Shown one piece after another: positions 1-6,541 of a stretch of 11,794 bases of DNA. Each line of letters opens with the position of its first letter. Positions within the stretch are counted from its first letter, which is position 1. The notes under the pieces are model-generated. The model searched no databases. It was not told the DNA's origin and saw only the letters and a program-made list of their open reading frames with translations. A program made the translations under genes and the position numbers. Source of the stretch: an uncultured Collinsella sp. (GTDB lineage: Bacteria > Actinomycetota > Coriobacteriia > Coriobacteriales > Coriobacteriaceae); NCBI GenBank assembly GCA_902495945.1, contig CABUZD010000046.1, positions 1 to 11,794 on the forward strand, in the 5' to 3' direction.

Positions 1-440
1 ATCCAAAACGACGGCAGCGCGATCTTGTACTGGGGCAGCACCAAAAAGAAGAAGTAGATGAACAGCAGGCTCGGTACGCCGCGGAAGAAATCGGTGAGCA
101 CGCGGCAGACCAGCTGCAGCGGCTTAATGTCGCTGGTACGGCCGAGCATAAGGGCTAAGCCCAGCACCAGCGCGACGGCGCCAGCGGTGAGTGCGACTTT
201 AACGGTGCCCTCAAAGCCGGCAAGCAGGAACTTCCAGGTGGTGAGGTGCGTAAAGAAATACCAATAGTGAACCGAAAGCTGGCCGGTCACATAAAAGCGC
301 TGCAACACGAGGACGACAAGCGCGGCGACGGCAACAAGCGAGATGGCGGTGCCGATGCGAATCTTGGCGCGCATCTTGGGGCCGGGAGCCTCGTAGAGCG
401 CATCGCGCATGGTGAGCGCGGAGGTGGAGTGCTTGCTCAT
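1..440 (-). CDS. Amino-acid ABC transporter permease 2 (partial, 3' end outside window)
   Basis: The frame reads from an ATG at 440 to the window edge, giving 146 residues and no stop, so the C-terminal part is missing. The protein begins MSKHSTSALTMRDALYEAPG. A hydrophobic segment lies at about residues 33-50, and more follow from about residue 79. The stretch FFRGVPSLLFIYFFFLVLP near the edge matches the conserved region of HisM/GlnP-type permeases (BPD_transp_1), which usually reads FRGTPLLVQ. The EAA loop that contacts the ATPase would lie beyond the edge. The start overlaps the stop of permease 1 by 4 bp (ATGA), with a GAGGA ribosome-binding site 7 nt upstream inside that gene, so the two are probably translationally coupled. 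With permease 1 it would form a heterodimeric membrane channel for a polar amino acid. The ATPase subunit is not in the window and may follow on the minus strand. Confidence 0.9.
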   Translation of the reverse strand, partial: MSKHSTSALTMRDALYEAPGPKMRAKIRIGTAISLVAVAALVVLVLQRFYVTGQLSVHYWYFFTHLTTWKFLLAGFEGTVKVALTAGAVALVLGLALMLGRTSDIKPLQLVCRVLTDFFRGVPSLLFIYFFFLVLPQYKIALPSFW

Positions 441-1096
441 CGGAGGATCCTCACCTTCTTATCAATGTAGTTGCCAATGTGGCTCACCACAAAGGCAGTG
501 CCCAGGTAGCCGAGCGCCGAGATAAAGAACGCGGCGACGCCGCCGAGCGAGCGCGTGTTGATATAGCTCACCACGCCGGTGAGCTCCTGCGGTTGCAACG
601 GCACCTGGCTGCCGAGCGCGGTGGTGAGCATGACGGCGATAAAGAGGTTGGTCATGGGCAGCACGCTCGAGCGCAGCGCCTGCGGAATCACGATCTTGGC
701 GAGGATACGGCTGAAGCTCATGCCCAGCGAGCGGGCGGCTTCGACCTGGCCGACGCCGACGGTGTTGATGCCGCTCATAAAGTTCTCGGAGCCAAAGGCC
801 GAGCCCAAAAGGACCGTGGCGACGATAACGCAGGTGCGGTAGGGCAGAACGACCTTAAGCGGCGGCAGCGCATAGACGACGATGATGAGCAGCGCGATGC
901 CGGGGATGTTACGGAAGACCTGGACATACAGGTCGCCAAAGACGCGCAGCGGCTTGAGCGGCGACACGCGCATCACGGTGACGGCGACGGCCAGCACCAT
1001 GGCGATGGCAAACGACTCAAGCGTCATGCCCCAGGTTGCTAGCAGCGCGTCGATATAGTTCTGGCCATAGAGCGACCAGAGCTCGGAGAGACTCAT
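437..1096 (-). CDS. Amino-acid ABC transporter permease 1 (glutamate/polar amino-acid type)
   Basis: This 219-residue integral membrane protein has the usual length for the HisMQ/GlnP permease family. Hydrophobic segments lie at about residues 20-43, 60-80, 88-102, 145-162 and 185-208. FRNIPGIALLI (61-71) is the family's conserved region after the second segment. The EAA loop is clear: EAARSLG at 119-125, with the trailing proline at 138. This loop docks on the ATP-binding subunit. The start at 1096 has a GGGAGGT Shine-Dalgarno sequence at 1101-1107. The gene follows the binding-protein gene by 138 bp, with a hairpin in between, and overlaps permease 2 by 4 bp. The high similarity of this layout to GluBCD-like systems supports uptake of glutamate or a related amino acid, but substrate cannot be read from a permease alone. 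Confidence 0.93.
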   Translation of the reverse strand: MSLSELWSLYGQNYIDALLATWGMTLESFAIAMVLAVAVTVMRVSPLKPLRVFGDLYVQVFRNIPGIALLIIVVYALPPLKVVLPYRTCVIVATVLLGSAFGSENFMSGINTVGVGQVEAARSLGMSFSRILAKIVIPQALRSSVLPMTNLFIAVMLTTALGSQVPLQPQELTGVVSYINTRSLGGVAAFFISALGYLGTAFVVSHIGNYIDKKVRILR

Positions 1097-1112
1097 GCGG
1101 ACCTCCCGCCGA

Positions 1113-1146
1113 TAAGGAAAGGGGCTCCCGTGTGTACGGAAGCCCC
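1113..1146 (-). terminator. Intercistronic hairpin, probable leaky terminator or mRNA-stabilising stem
   Basis: On the minus strand GGGGCTTCCG and CGGGAGCCCC form a 10-position stem with one mismatch around a 6-nt loop (1121-1146), followed by the weak U-tract TTTCCTT. It lies downstream of the substrate-binding protein gene and just before the permease ribosome-binding site. In ABC uptake operons such stems commonly let the binding protein be made in excess over the membrane parts. The interrupted U-tract argues for partial rather than full termination. Confidence 0.6.
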
Positions 1147-1234
1147 GACAACTCAGTGAGGAAACAGTTTACCGCAATAAAGCGCATCATGCGTTTCCAT
1201 ATGGTTTCGTTGCGGCCGTTACCAGGCTCGCTGC

Positions 1235-2230
1235 CTAGGCGCCGATCTCGGGCAGCTCGGGAACATTGGTGTCGCCCGTACGGTCGCCGATGCAGATCTG
1301 CCACAGCTCGGTCCAGGTGCCATCGTCCTCGATCTTCTTAAGGAAGTCGTTGACAAAGGCGACGCCGTCGGAATCGAGCGGTAGACCGATGCCATAGGGC
1401 TCCTTGCTGCCGAAGGGCTTGCCGGCGATCTTGTATTTACCGGGCTCGCGGACCAGGGCGCTCTGCTGCATGTTGTTATCGATGACGTAGGCGTCAACGC
1501 GACCCTGCTGGAGGGCCTGACGAGCCTCCTCGTCGGTCTTGAACTCCTGCTGGCTGGCCTTGGGAGCGAACTCCTCCAGGATGGCGGGGCCGTTGGAGCC
1601 GGACTGGACGGCGACGTTCTTGTCGGCCAGGTCGTCGACGCTCTTGATGTCGTCGTTGTCGGCGAGCACCAGGATGGCCTGCTGGGTGTAGTAGTAGGGA
1701 CCGGCAAAGGATACGAGCTTCTTGCGCTCGTCAGTGATGGTGTAGGTGGCAAAGACAGCGTCGACCTGGCCGTTCTGCAGGACGGACTCGCGCGTGTCCG
1801 AGGTCACCTGGGTGATTTCGACCTTGTTCTCGCCCAGAATGTAGTTAGACAGGAGCTGTGCGATACCGGCGTCGAAGCCGCGGGTCTGACCGTCCTTCTC
1901 GTTGAGGAGGGAGAAGAGCGTGGAAGTCTGAACGCCACCGATCTTAAAGACCCCGGCGTCCTTGACGGCCGTCGCCCAGGTGCTGGCGTCGATGGCGTCG
2001 TCATCGGCCTTGGGGCCGTCGTTGACGAGCTTGTCGAATGCCTTGGCATCGAGCGTGGCGGAAACCTCGGTATCCTCGGAGCCCTTGGAGGAGCCGGCGG
2101 CGGAACCCTTGTCGGCCTCGGCGCTGGTGTCGGAGCAGCCGGCAAGACCAAGGCCGGCGACGGTTGCGAAGGTGGCGGCAACGAAGCCGCGGCGGTCGAG
2201 AACGACCTGCTGGGAGAGGTTCTTGCTCAT
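1235..2230 (-). CDS. Glutamate-type amino-acid ABC transporter substrate-binding lipoprotein
   Basis: This 331-residue protein is an extracytoplasmic solute-binding protein of family 3 (SBP_bac_3), which delivers an amino acid to the permeases encoded next. The N-terminus has a twin-arginine-like motif (DRRGF, residues 12-16), a hydrophobic stretch and a lipobox LAGC (29-32). It is therefore probably exported, possibly folded through Tat, and lipid-anchored at Cys32. A Ser/Asp/Glu-rich linker follows to about residue 60. The binding domain contains GFDAGIAQLLSNY, then VLQNGQVDAVFATYTITDERKKLVSFAGPYY, a typical family-3 hinge region. The C-terminal part ends with KKIEDDGTWTELW. The best resemblance is to actinobacterial GluB. 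The start at 2230 is supported by AAAGGTG about 8 nt upstream and by the signal peptide. It is the first gene of the operon, expressed from the promoter at 2274-2303. Confidence 0.93.
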   Translation of the reverse strand: MSKNLSQQVVLDRRGFVAATFATVAGLGLAGCSDTSAEADKGSAAGSSKGSEDTEVSATLDAKAFDKLVNDGPKADDDAIDASTWATAVKDAGVFKIGGVQTSTLFSLLNEKDGQTRGFDAGIAQLLSNYILGENKVEITQVTSDTRESVLQNGQVDAVFATYTITDERKKLVSFAGPYYYTQQAILVLADNDDIKSVDDLADKNVAVQSGSNGPAILEEFAPKASQQEFKTDEEARQALQQGRVDAYVIDNNMQQSALVREPGKYKIAGKPFGSKEPYGIGLPLDSDGVAFVNDFLKKIEDDGTWTELWQICIGDRTGDTNVPELPEIGA

Positions 2231-2273
2231 GGTAGAACACCTTTCTCAATAAAATCCCTAGCGGTTGAGTAGA

Positions 2274-2303
2274 GTTATACCCTATCGCGCTCAAATGGGT
2301 CAA
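2274..2303 (-). promoter_or_regulatory. Sigma-70-type promoter of the amino-acid ABC operon
   Basis: Reading the minus strand, a -35 box TTGACC (2298-2303) and a -10 box TATAAC (2274-2279) are separated by 18 bp. Each matches the consensus at five of six positions. The transcript would begin near 2266, giving a leader of about 35 nt that includes the AAAGGTG ribosome-binding site. That is too short for a riboswitch or T-box, so control is likely at initiation. Confidence 0.75.
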
Positions 2304-2345
2304 CACGAAATAACTCAGAAACATACTTACCTTATGGGTTATTGT

Positions 2346-2380
2346 ACCTACCAAAAAGGGACAGGTTTATTTTGGTAGGT
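2346..2380. repeat. 11-bp perfect inverted repeat upstream of the ABC operon
   Basis: ACCTACCAAAA (2346-2356) and its exact complement TTTTGGTAGGT (2370-2380) flank a 13-nt loop. It lies in the 269-bp gap between the divergent ABC operon and alcohol dehydrogenase genes, about 43 bp beyond the -35 box of the ABC promoter. It could be a binding site for a dimeric regulator, or a member of a dispersed palindromic repeat family. The A/T runs on both arm ends would also suit a terminator-like stem, but no gene ends here. Confidence 0.6.
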
Positions 2381-2454
2381 TTTACCTGGGGAAACGTCGA
2401 TTATTACGGCTGAGATAGCGTTTTGCCGACGGCATGATCGCTCGCGGCGGTCGC

Positions 2455-2460
2455 TATAAT
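2455..2460 (+). promoter_or_regulatory. Candidate -10 box of the alcohol dehydrogenase gene
   Basis: A perfect TATAAT hexamer lies 40 nt before the start codon and 27 nt before the AAGGAG ribosome-binding site at 2487-2492. No convincing -35 hexamer sits at 16-18 bp; the nearest TTGCCG is 26 bp away. If this is the promoter, it is weak or needs an activator. Confidence 0.4.
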
Positions 2461-2499
2461 GGCGGCAACGCGACACATATATAAGTAAGGAGATCGCGT

Positions 2500-3702
2500 A
2501 TGAACGGTTATTCGTTTTTCGCACCGACCAAGGTGTTGTTTGGCGCGGGCAAATTGGGCGAGCTGGGCGCGCAGAAGCTGCCCGGCACCAAAGCGCTCAT
2601 CGTTACCACGGGTGGCAACTCGGTCAAGCGCTTTGGATACCTGGGACGCGTGGAGGCCGAGCTCGATCGCGCCGGCGTGGCGCACGAGTTGTTCGATCGC
2701 ATTGAGCCCAATCCCCTGCGCGAGACCGTCAACGCAGGTGGCTGGATGGCGCGTACCCATGGCTGTGATTTTATACTGGCGCTCGGCGGTGGTTCGGTCA
2801 TGGACGGCAGCAAGGGCATCTGCGCGGTGGCGGCCAACCCGCACACCGATGCCGAGGGCAACGAGTGCCCCGGTGACATCTGGGACTTTGTGAATGGTGG
2901 CACTGCGCTCGGCCTGTCCATCCCTAACGATCCGCTGCCGCTTGTTTGCGTGACCACCACGGCGGGTACCGGCTCCGAGGTCGATGCGGGCGGTGTCCTG
3001 TCCTGCGAGGACAATGATGAGAAGCTTCGTCTGGGCGATCCGCGTCTGTTTCCAGTGCTTTCGGTCGTCGATCCCGAGCTCATGGTGAGCGTCCCGGCGC
3101 GTCTGACCGCCTATCAGGGATTCGACGCCCTGTTCCATTGCGTTGAGTGCTACATCTCAAATACCAACATGCCCATGGGTGACATGGTTTGCCGCGAAGG
3201 CATCCGCCGTGCCGCCGCGGTGCTGCCTGCGTGCGTCAATAATGGCGATGACCTGGAGGCGCGCTCGAGCCTTGCGTTTGCCAACACGCTCGGCGGTTAT
3301 GCCATGGATGCCTCTGGCACCACGGGCTCGCATGGTCTTGAACATGGCATGAGCGCGCATCATCACGACCTGCCGCACGGCGCCGGTCTCATTATGATCG
3401 CCCGTGCCTATCACACGTGGATGATCGATCATGGTGCCGCACCCGAGCGCTATATCGACATGGCGCGTCTGATGGGCAATGCCGCCGCGGATGACCCGCA
3501 CGATTTTGTGATTGAGCTCACGCGCCTAATGGAGGCTTGCCATGTGGCAGACCTCGCCATGAGCGAGTGGGGGATTACGGTCGAAGAGCTGCCGGCCATC
3601 GCGCACAACGCTCTGACGACCAACGGCGTCCTATTTAGCCACGACCCCGTAACGCTGACCGGCCCCGACGTCGTCGAAATCCTCAAGAACAGCTACCGCT
3701 AA
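2500..3702 (+). CDS. Iron-containing (group III) alcohol dehydrogenase
   Basis: This 400-residue cytoplasmic oxidoreductase belongs to the Fe-ADH family, which interconverts alcohols and aldehydes or ketones with NAD(P)H. The N-terminal dinucleotide-binding domain opens with FFAPTKVLFGAGKLGELG and has GGGSVMDGSK (96-105) and TTTAGTGSEVD (152-162), both diagnostic. The C-terminal helical domain carries the expected metal ligands: D209 and H213 in GFDALFHCVE, then H278 and H293 within the His-rich stretch from GSHGLEH to LPHGAGL (276-297). Length is normal for the family (about 380-400). The gene most resembles butanol-dehydrogenase/YqhD-like members, but substrate is not predictable. AAGGAG lies 7 nt upstream of the ATG. 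The gene appears monocistronic, with a perfect TATAAT upstream and the terminator at 3953-3991 downstream. Such enzymes often dispose of reducing power during fermentation. Confidence 0.93.
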   Translation: MNGYSFFAPTKVLFGAGKLGELGAQKLPGTKALIVTTGGNSVKRFGYLGRVEAELDRAGVAHELFDRIEPNPLRETVNAGGWMARTHGCDFILALGGGSVMDGSKGICAVAANPHTDAEGNECPGDIWDFVNGGTALGLSIPNDPLPLVCVTTTAGTGSEVDAGGVLSCEDNDEKLRLGDPRLFPVLSVVDPELMVSVPARLTAYQGFDALFHCVECYISNTNMPMGDMVCREGIRRAAAVLPACVNNGDDLEARSSLAFANTLGGYAMDASGTTGSHGLEHGMSAHHHDLPHGAGLIMIARAYHTWMIDHGAAPERYIDMARLMGNAAADDPHDFVIELTRLMEACHVADLAMSEWGITVEELPAIAHNALTTNGVLFSHDPVTLTGPDVVEILKNSYR

Positions 3703-3718
3703 TTGCCTTGCTGCTTTG

Positions 3719-3934
3719 TCTCGATCTGTAACATCTGCAGTCGTTTTTGCCGAGTAACTGTTACAGATCGAGATTTTCTCTTCAGGGGAATTCGAATGTC
3801 TCAATCTGTAACAACTGGACGGCCAAAAGGTCTCTATCTGTTACAGATTGAGACAAAGGTCAGGGACTAAGACGTCTTGTCTAGATCTGTAACAGTTAGA
3901 CGGGAATTCGGGCCCTAGATGTTACAGATTGAGA
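3719..3934. repeat. Array of six 15-bp repeats in strictly alternating orientation, 40-bp period
   Basis: A 15-bp unit with consensus TCTCRATCTGTAACA occurs forward at 3719-3733, 3799-3813 and 3880-3894, and reversed at 3759-3773, 3839-3853 and 3920-3934. The start-to-start steps are 40, 40, 40, 41 and 40 bp. The ten bases ATCTGTAACA are invariant in all six. Intervening segments are 25 or 26 bp and mostly unrelated, although two of them (3774-3798 and 3895-3919) share GGGAATTCG. Neighbouring copies can pair into 15-bp stems with 25-nt loops. Position 5 is G in both members of the first pair and A in both members of the second, so pairing is kept. Extra half-matches flank some copies (GTAACTGTTAC at 3754-3764; TCTCTATCTGT at 3831-3841). 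The array fills the gap between two convergent genes, which makes a promoter role unlikely. The function is unknown. Confidence 0.9.
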
Positions 3935-3952
3935 TAATCGCGTCGTGAAAAC

Positions 3953-3991
3953 AAAAACCTCCGCAGGGGCGCTTCCCTTGCGGAGGTTTTT
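3953..3991. terminator. Strong bidirectional rho-independent terminator
   Basis: AAAAACCTCCGCA (3953-3965) pairs with TGCGGAGGTTTTT (3979-3991). The stem continues inward through GGGG/CCCT (one G-U pair) to a 5-nt CGCTT loop, about 17 bp in all. The runs of A and T at the ends give a U-tract in both directions. It ends 1 nt before the stop codon of the minus-strand DXS-like gene, and it can also stop transcripts from the alcohol dehydrogenase gene on the plus strand. Confidence 0.92.
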
Positions 3992-5773
3992 CTACTCGTT
4001 CAGCAGGCGTACCGCTTCGGCGGCCATGTTCTCGACCGTCATGCCGTTCTGAGCGAGCAGCTCGTTGGGGTCGTAGCGGTCGGGGAAGCCCTTGGCGATG
4101 CCGAAGGTGCGCGTGCGCACAGGCGTGCAGGCCAGATAGCACGCGACGCGCTCGCCCCAGCCACCGTCCAAGATGCCGTCCTCGAGGGTGACGACAACGC
4201 GATGCTCGGCGGCAAGGCTGTCGAGGAACTCGCGGTCGAGCTCGGTTGCATAGCGCGGGTTGACGAGCGTGGCCTCGATGCCGTACTCGGCGGCCAAGCG
4301 GTTTGCCACGTGCTCGCCCAGCTCAAAGAAATCGCCAAGCGCGAGCACGGCTACGTTGCGGCCCTGACGTACGACGTTGTAGCGAACGGCGCTGTAGTCG
4401 GTGTCCTCGGCGGGCGCCAAATCGGGGCGGCTCACCAGGCCAATGCCGGGCACGCGGATCGCCGCGGGATGCTCGCGGTGGTCGAGTGACCAGCTCAGCA
4501 TGGACAGATATTCCTCCATGCAGGCCGGTGCCAGGTAGCGCATGTTGGGAAGTCCGCCCAGCATGGAAATATCAAAGAACGAGAGGTGCGTCTCGGACGT
4601 GGTGCCAAAGATCGACGCGCCAAACACTAGAATGGTTGCGGGGGCGTCGTTGAGGCACAGATCGTGCCACAGCTCGTCGTAGGCGCGCTGCAAAAACGTG
4701 CCGTACACACCAAAGACTGGCTTGGCGCCCGAGCGCGCAAGCGCGGTGGCAAAGGTCACGGCGTGCTCCTCGGCAATGCCCACATCGACGAACTGTTTGC
4801 CGGCGGCAGCGCGAAGCTCAGGTGTAAAGCCCATGATGTAGGGCGTGGCGGCCGTGATGCCCACGACCTGCGGATCGCGCCCGATGGCGGCGCTGAGCGC
4901 CTCGCCCGTAATGTCGGCATAGGTGCGCGGCGCAGGCTCGCTCGGATGGCCCGGGCAGAGCTTGCGCCCAGTCGCCATGTCAAACGGACCAACGTGGTGC
5001 CAGCGCTCGGGGTCGCTCTGGGCCGGCTCAAAGCCCTTGCCCTTGGCGGTCGAGACGTGCAGCACAATGGGATGATCGATATCGCGCAGTTCCTGCAGCG
5101 CGTCGACGAGGGCTAACACATCGTTACCGGCGTCCAGATAGCGGTAGTCGAGCCCCATCGCGCGGAAAACGTTGCGCTTACAGGTGCCGTTGCTGGCGCG
5201 CAGCTCGGCCAGATTGCGATAGAGGCCACCATGGTTCTCGGCAATGGACTGGTCGTTATCGTTGACGATGATGATCAGGTTGCTATCGAGCTCGGCGGCA
5301 TTGTTGAAGCCCTCAAACGCCAAGCCGCCCGAAAGCGAGCCGTCGCCAATGATGGCGATGACGTTATACGCGTCACCCGCCAGGTCGCGCGCGTGGGCAA
5401 GGCCGCAGCCCAGGCTCACCGACGTGGAGGTATGGCCCATGGCGAACAGGTCGTGCTCGGACTCGTCGGGATTGGCAAAGCCAGAAGCCTCACCATAACG
5501 CTCCGGATCGATATAAGTGTACGCGCGCCCCGTCAGCGCCTTGTGGGCGTAGGTCTGGTGCGAAACGTCAAAGACAATCTTGTCGATGGGGGAGTTAAAC
5601 ACGCGATGAAGCGCAACCGTAAGCTCAACGACGCCCAAGTTGGGGGCAACGTGCCCGCCGACGGCGGCGGAGCTTTCGAGGATTGCCTGACGGATCTCGC
5701 CGCAGAGCAGCGGAAGCTCGGCGCGGTCGAGAGCCTTGACGTCCTCGGGCGTTGTCGTTTGCGTAAGCAGCAT
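3992..5773 (-). CDS. Divergent DXS-family thiamine-diphosphate enzyme (1-deoxy-D-xylulose-5-phosphate synthase-like)
   Basis: This 593-residue protein has the three-domain layout of DXS, which condenses pyruvate and glyceraldehyde 3-phosphate for isoprenoid, thiamine and pyridoxal synthesis. Typical DXS proteins have about 620-640 residues. Conserved features are GGH (39-41), the thiamine-diphosphate motif from GDG (143-145) to NDN (171-173), WHHVGPF (259-264), the general-acid glutamate in GIAEEHA (E335), and YGTFLQRAYDE (357-367). Departures are marked. The DXS signature DRAGxxGxDGxTH is replaced by FGASIFGTTSETH (384-396), losing the Asp of the ADG triplet. The later YPRGN motif reads RVPGIG (440-445), lacking the phosphate-binding Arg position. 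NDNEMSISxN reads NDNDQSIAEN. The enzyme may therefore use another acceptor. The start at 5773 has only a distant GGAG (12 nt). The gene stands alone and ends at the strong terminator. Confidence 0.85.
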   Translation of the reverse strand: MLLTQTTTPEDVKALDRAELPLLCGEIRQAILESSAAVGGHVAPNLGVVELTVALHRVFNSPIDKIVFDVSHQTYAHKALTGRAYTYIDPERYGEASGFANPDESEHDLFAMGHTSTSVSLGCGLAHARDLAGDAYNVIAIIGDGSLSGGLAFEGFNNAAELDSNLIIIVNDNDQSIAENHGGLYRNLAELRASNGTCKRNVFRAMGLDYRYLDAGNDVLALVDALQELRDIDHPIVLHVSTAKGKGFEPAQSDPERWHHVGPFDMATGRKLCPGHPSEPAPRTYADITGEALSAAIGRDPQVVGITAATPYIMGFTPELRAAAGKQFVDVGIAEEHAVTFATALARSGAKPVFGVYGTFLQRAYDELWHDLCLNDAPATILVFGASIFGTTSETHLSFFDISMLGGLPNMRYLAPACMEEYLSMLSWSLDHREHPAAIRVPGIGLVSRPDLAPAEDTDYSAVRYNVVRQGRNVAVLALGDFFELGEHVANRLAAEYGIEATLVNPRYATELDREFLDSLAAEHRVVVTLEDGILDGGWGERVACYLACTPVRTRTFGIAKGFPDRYDPNELLAQNGMTVENMAAEAVRLLNE

Positions 5774-5900
5774 CGTTGTGGGTTACTCCATGCGAATCGT
5801 GCGCCGGCGCTCCCTTGGCCGGCACAATTGCACAAGACAGTCTCGCACATTTTGGCGTTTGATATGTGACGGCGGCGCGGTAATTCGCCAACTGGTGGGG

Positions 5901-5912
5901 CAAAACGTTTTG
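5901..5912. promoter_or_regulatory. Perfect 12-bp palindrome, LacI-like operator candidate
   Basis: CAAAACGTTTTG is a perfect palindrome with the central CG typical of LacI-family operators. It sits in the 228-bp gap between the divergent DXS-like gene and the HD-domain gene, so one regulator could affect either. I found no convincing promoter hexamers for either gene in this gap and no LacI-family gene in the window. Confidence 0.4.
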
Positions 5913-6001
5913 TCCGATGCCATACTGATATGTTCCATGATGTTTTTATCGATTGTGCACAGGCCGTGGCTTGTCGCCGTGAGTCGCTGGAAGGAGGCAG
6001 C

Positions 6002-6538
6002 ATGTCCGATGCCGTTCGTGCCGAAAAAATCGCGCACGAGGTCGACTATGCCGCCCGCCAGCTGGCCCAGGCGGGCCGCTTGGACCTGACCCACGAGTTT
6101 ATCCAGCATGGCGACGTGACGGTCTATACGCATGTGACCTCGGTGGCGCGGGCGAGTCTGTCCTTTGCCGAGCGCCTGGGCCGCGTTGGTATTTCGGTCG
6201 ATCGCGCCTCGCTGCTGCGCGGGGCCCTGCTGCACGATTATTTTCTCTACGATTGGCACGACCCCGATCCGAGCCATCGCCTGCACGGATTTCGACATCC
6301 GTTTTTTGCCCTGGCGCGTGCCGAGGAAGATTTTGAGTTGACGCCGCGCGAGCGGAATATCATCGCGCGCCATATGTTTCCGCTGGTGCCAGTGCCGCCG
6401 ACGTGTCGTGAGGCCTGGATTGTGTGCCTGGCGGATAAGTGGTGCGCGCTTCACGAGACGGTTGCCGGTCGTCTGCGGCGCAAGGACGAGGCGGGCGATG
6501 GCGTGAGCAGCGAATCGAGCGAAAAGAGGAGGGGGTAG
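6002..6538 (+). CDS. HD-domain protein (predicted metal-dependent phosphohydrolase)
   Basis: This 178-residue soluble protein has an HD-domain arrangement: H44 in VYTHVTSVA, the HD pair H78-D79 in LLHDYFLYDWH, His residues at 95, 99 and 124, and D145 in CLADKWCA. HD proteins bind divalent metals and usually hydrolyse phosphate esters of nucleotides or signalling molecules. The substrate cannot be read here. The last 15 or so residues are charged and look disordered. I chose the ATG at 6002 because AAGGAGG (5991-5997) lies just upstream; a longer in-frame ATG at 5930 has no ribosome-binding site and would add 24 residues unlike the family. The gene ends 3 nt before the next start, so the two form one transcription unit. 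The conserved pairing of these two proteins would hint at a membrane-associated role, but that is an inference. Confidence 0.85.
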   Translation: MSDAVRAEKIAHEVDYAARQLAQAGRLDLTHEFIQHGDVTVYTHVTSVARASLSFAERLGRVGISVDRASLLRGALLHDYFLYDWHDPDPSHRLHGFRHPFFALARAEEDFELTPRERNIIARHMFPLVPVPPTCREAWIVCLADKWCALHETVAGRLRRKDEAGDGVSSESSEKRRG

Positions 6539-6541
6539 ACG

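Noticed and set aside
2231..2273. Riboswitch or T-box in the ABC operon leader
   Set aside because: The predicted leader is only about 35 nt, too short for a known metabolite-sensing element.
2404..3138. 244-codon open frame on the minus strand
   Set aside because: It lies antisense to the first part of the alcohol dehydrogenase, which has clear family motifs. The antisense product has no recognisable features.
3719..3934. CRISPR array
   Set aside because: Regular repeats and unique spacers are present, but repeats are only 15 bp and alternate in orientation, spacers are 25-26 bp and two share a 9-mer, and no cas gene is in the window.
5930..6001. Upstream extension of the HD-domain gene
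   Set aside because: The ATG at 5930 lacks a ribosome-binding site, while AAGGAGG directly precedes the ATG at 6002.
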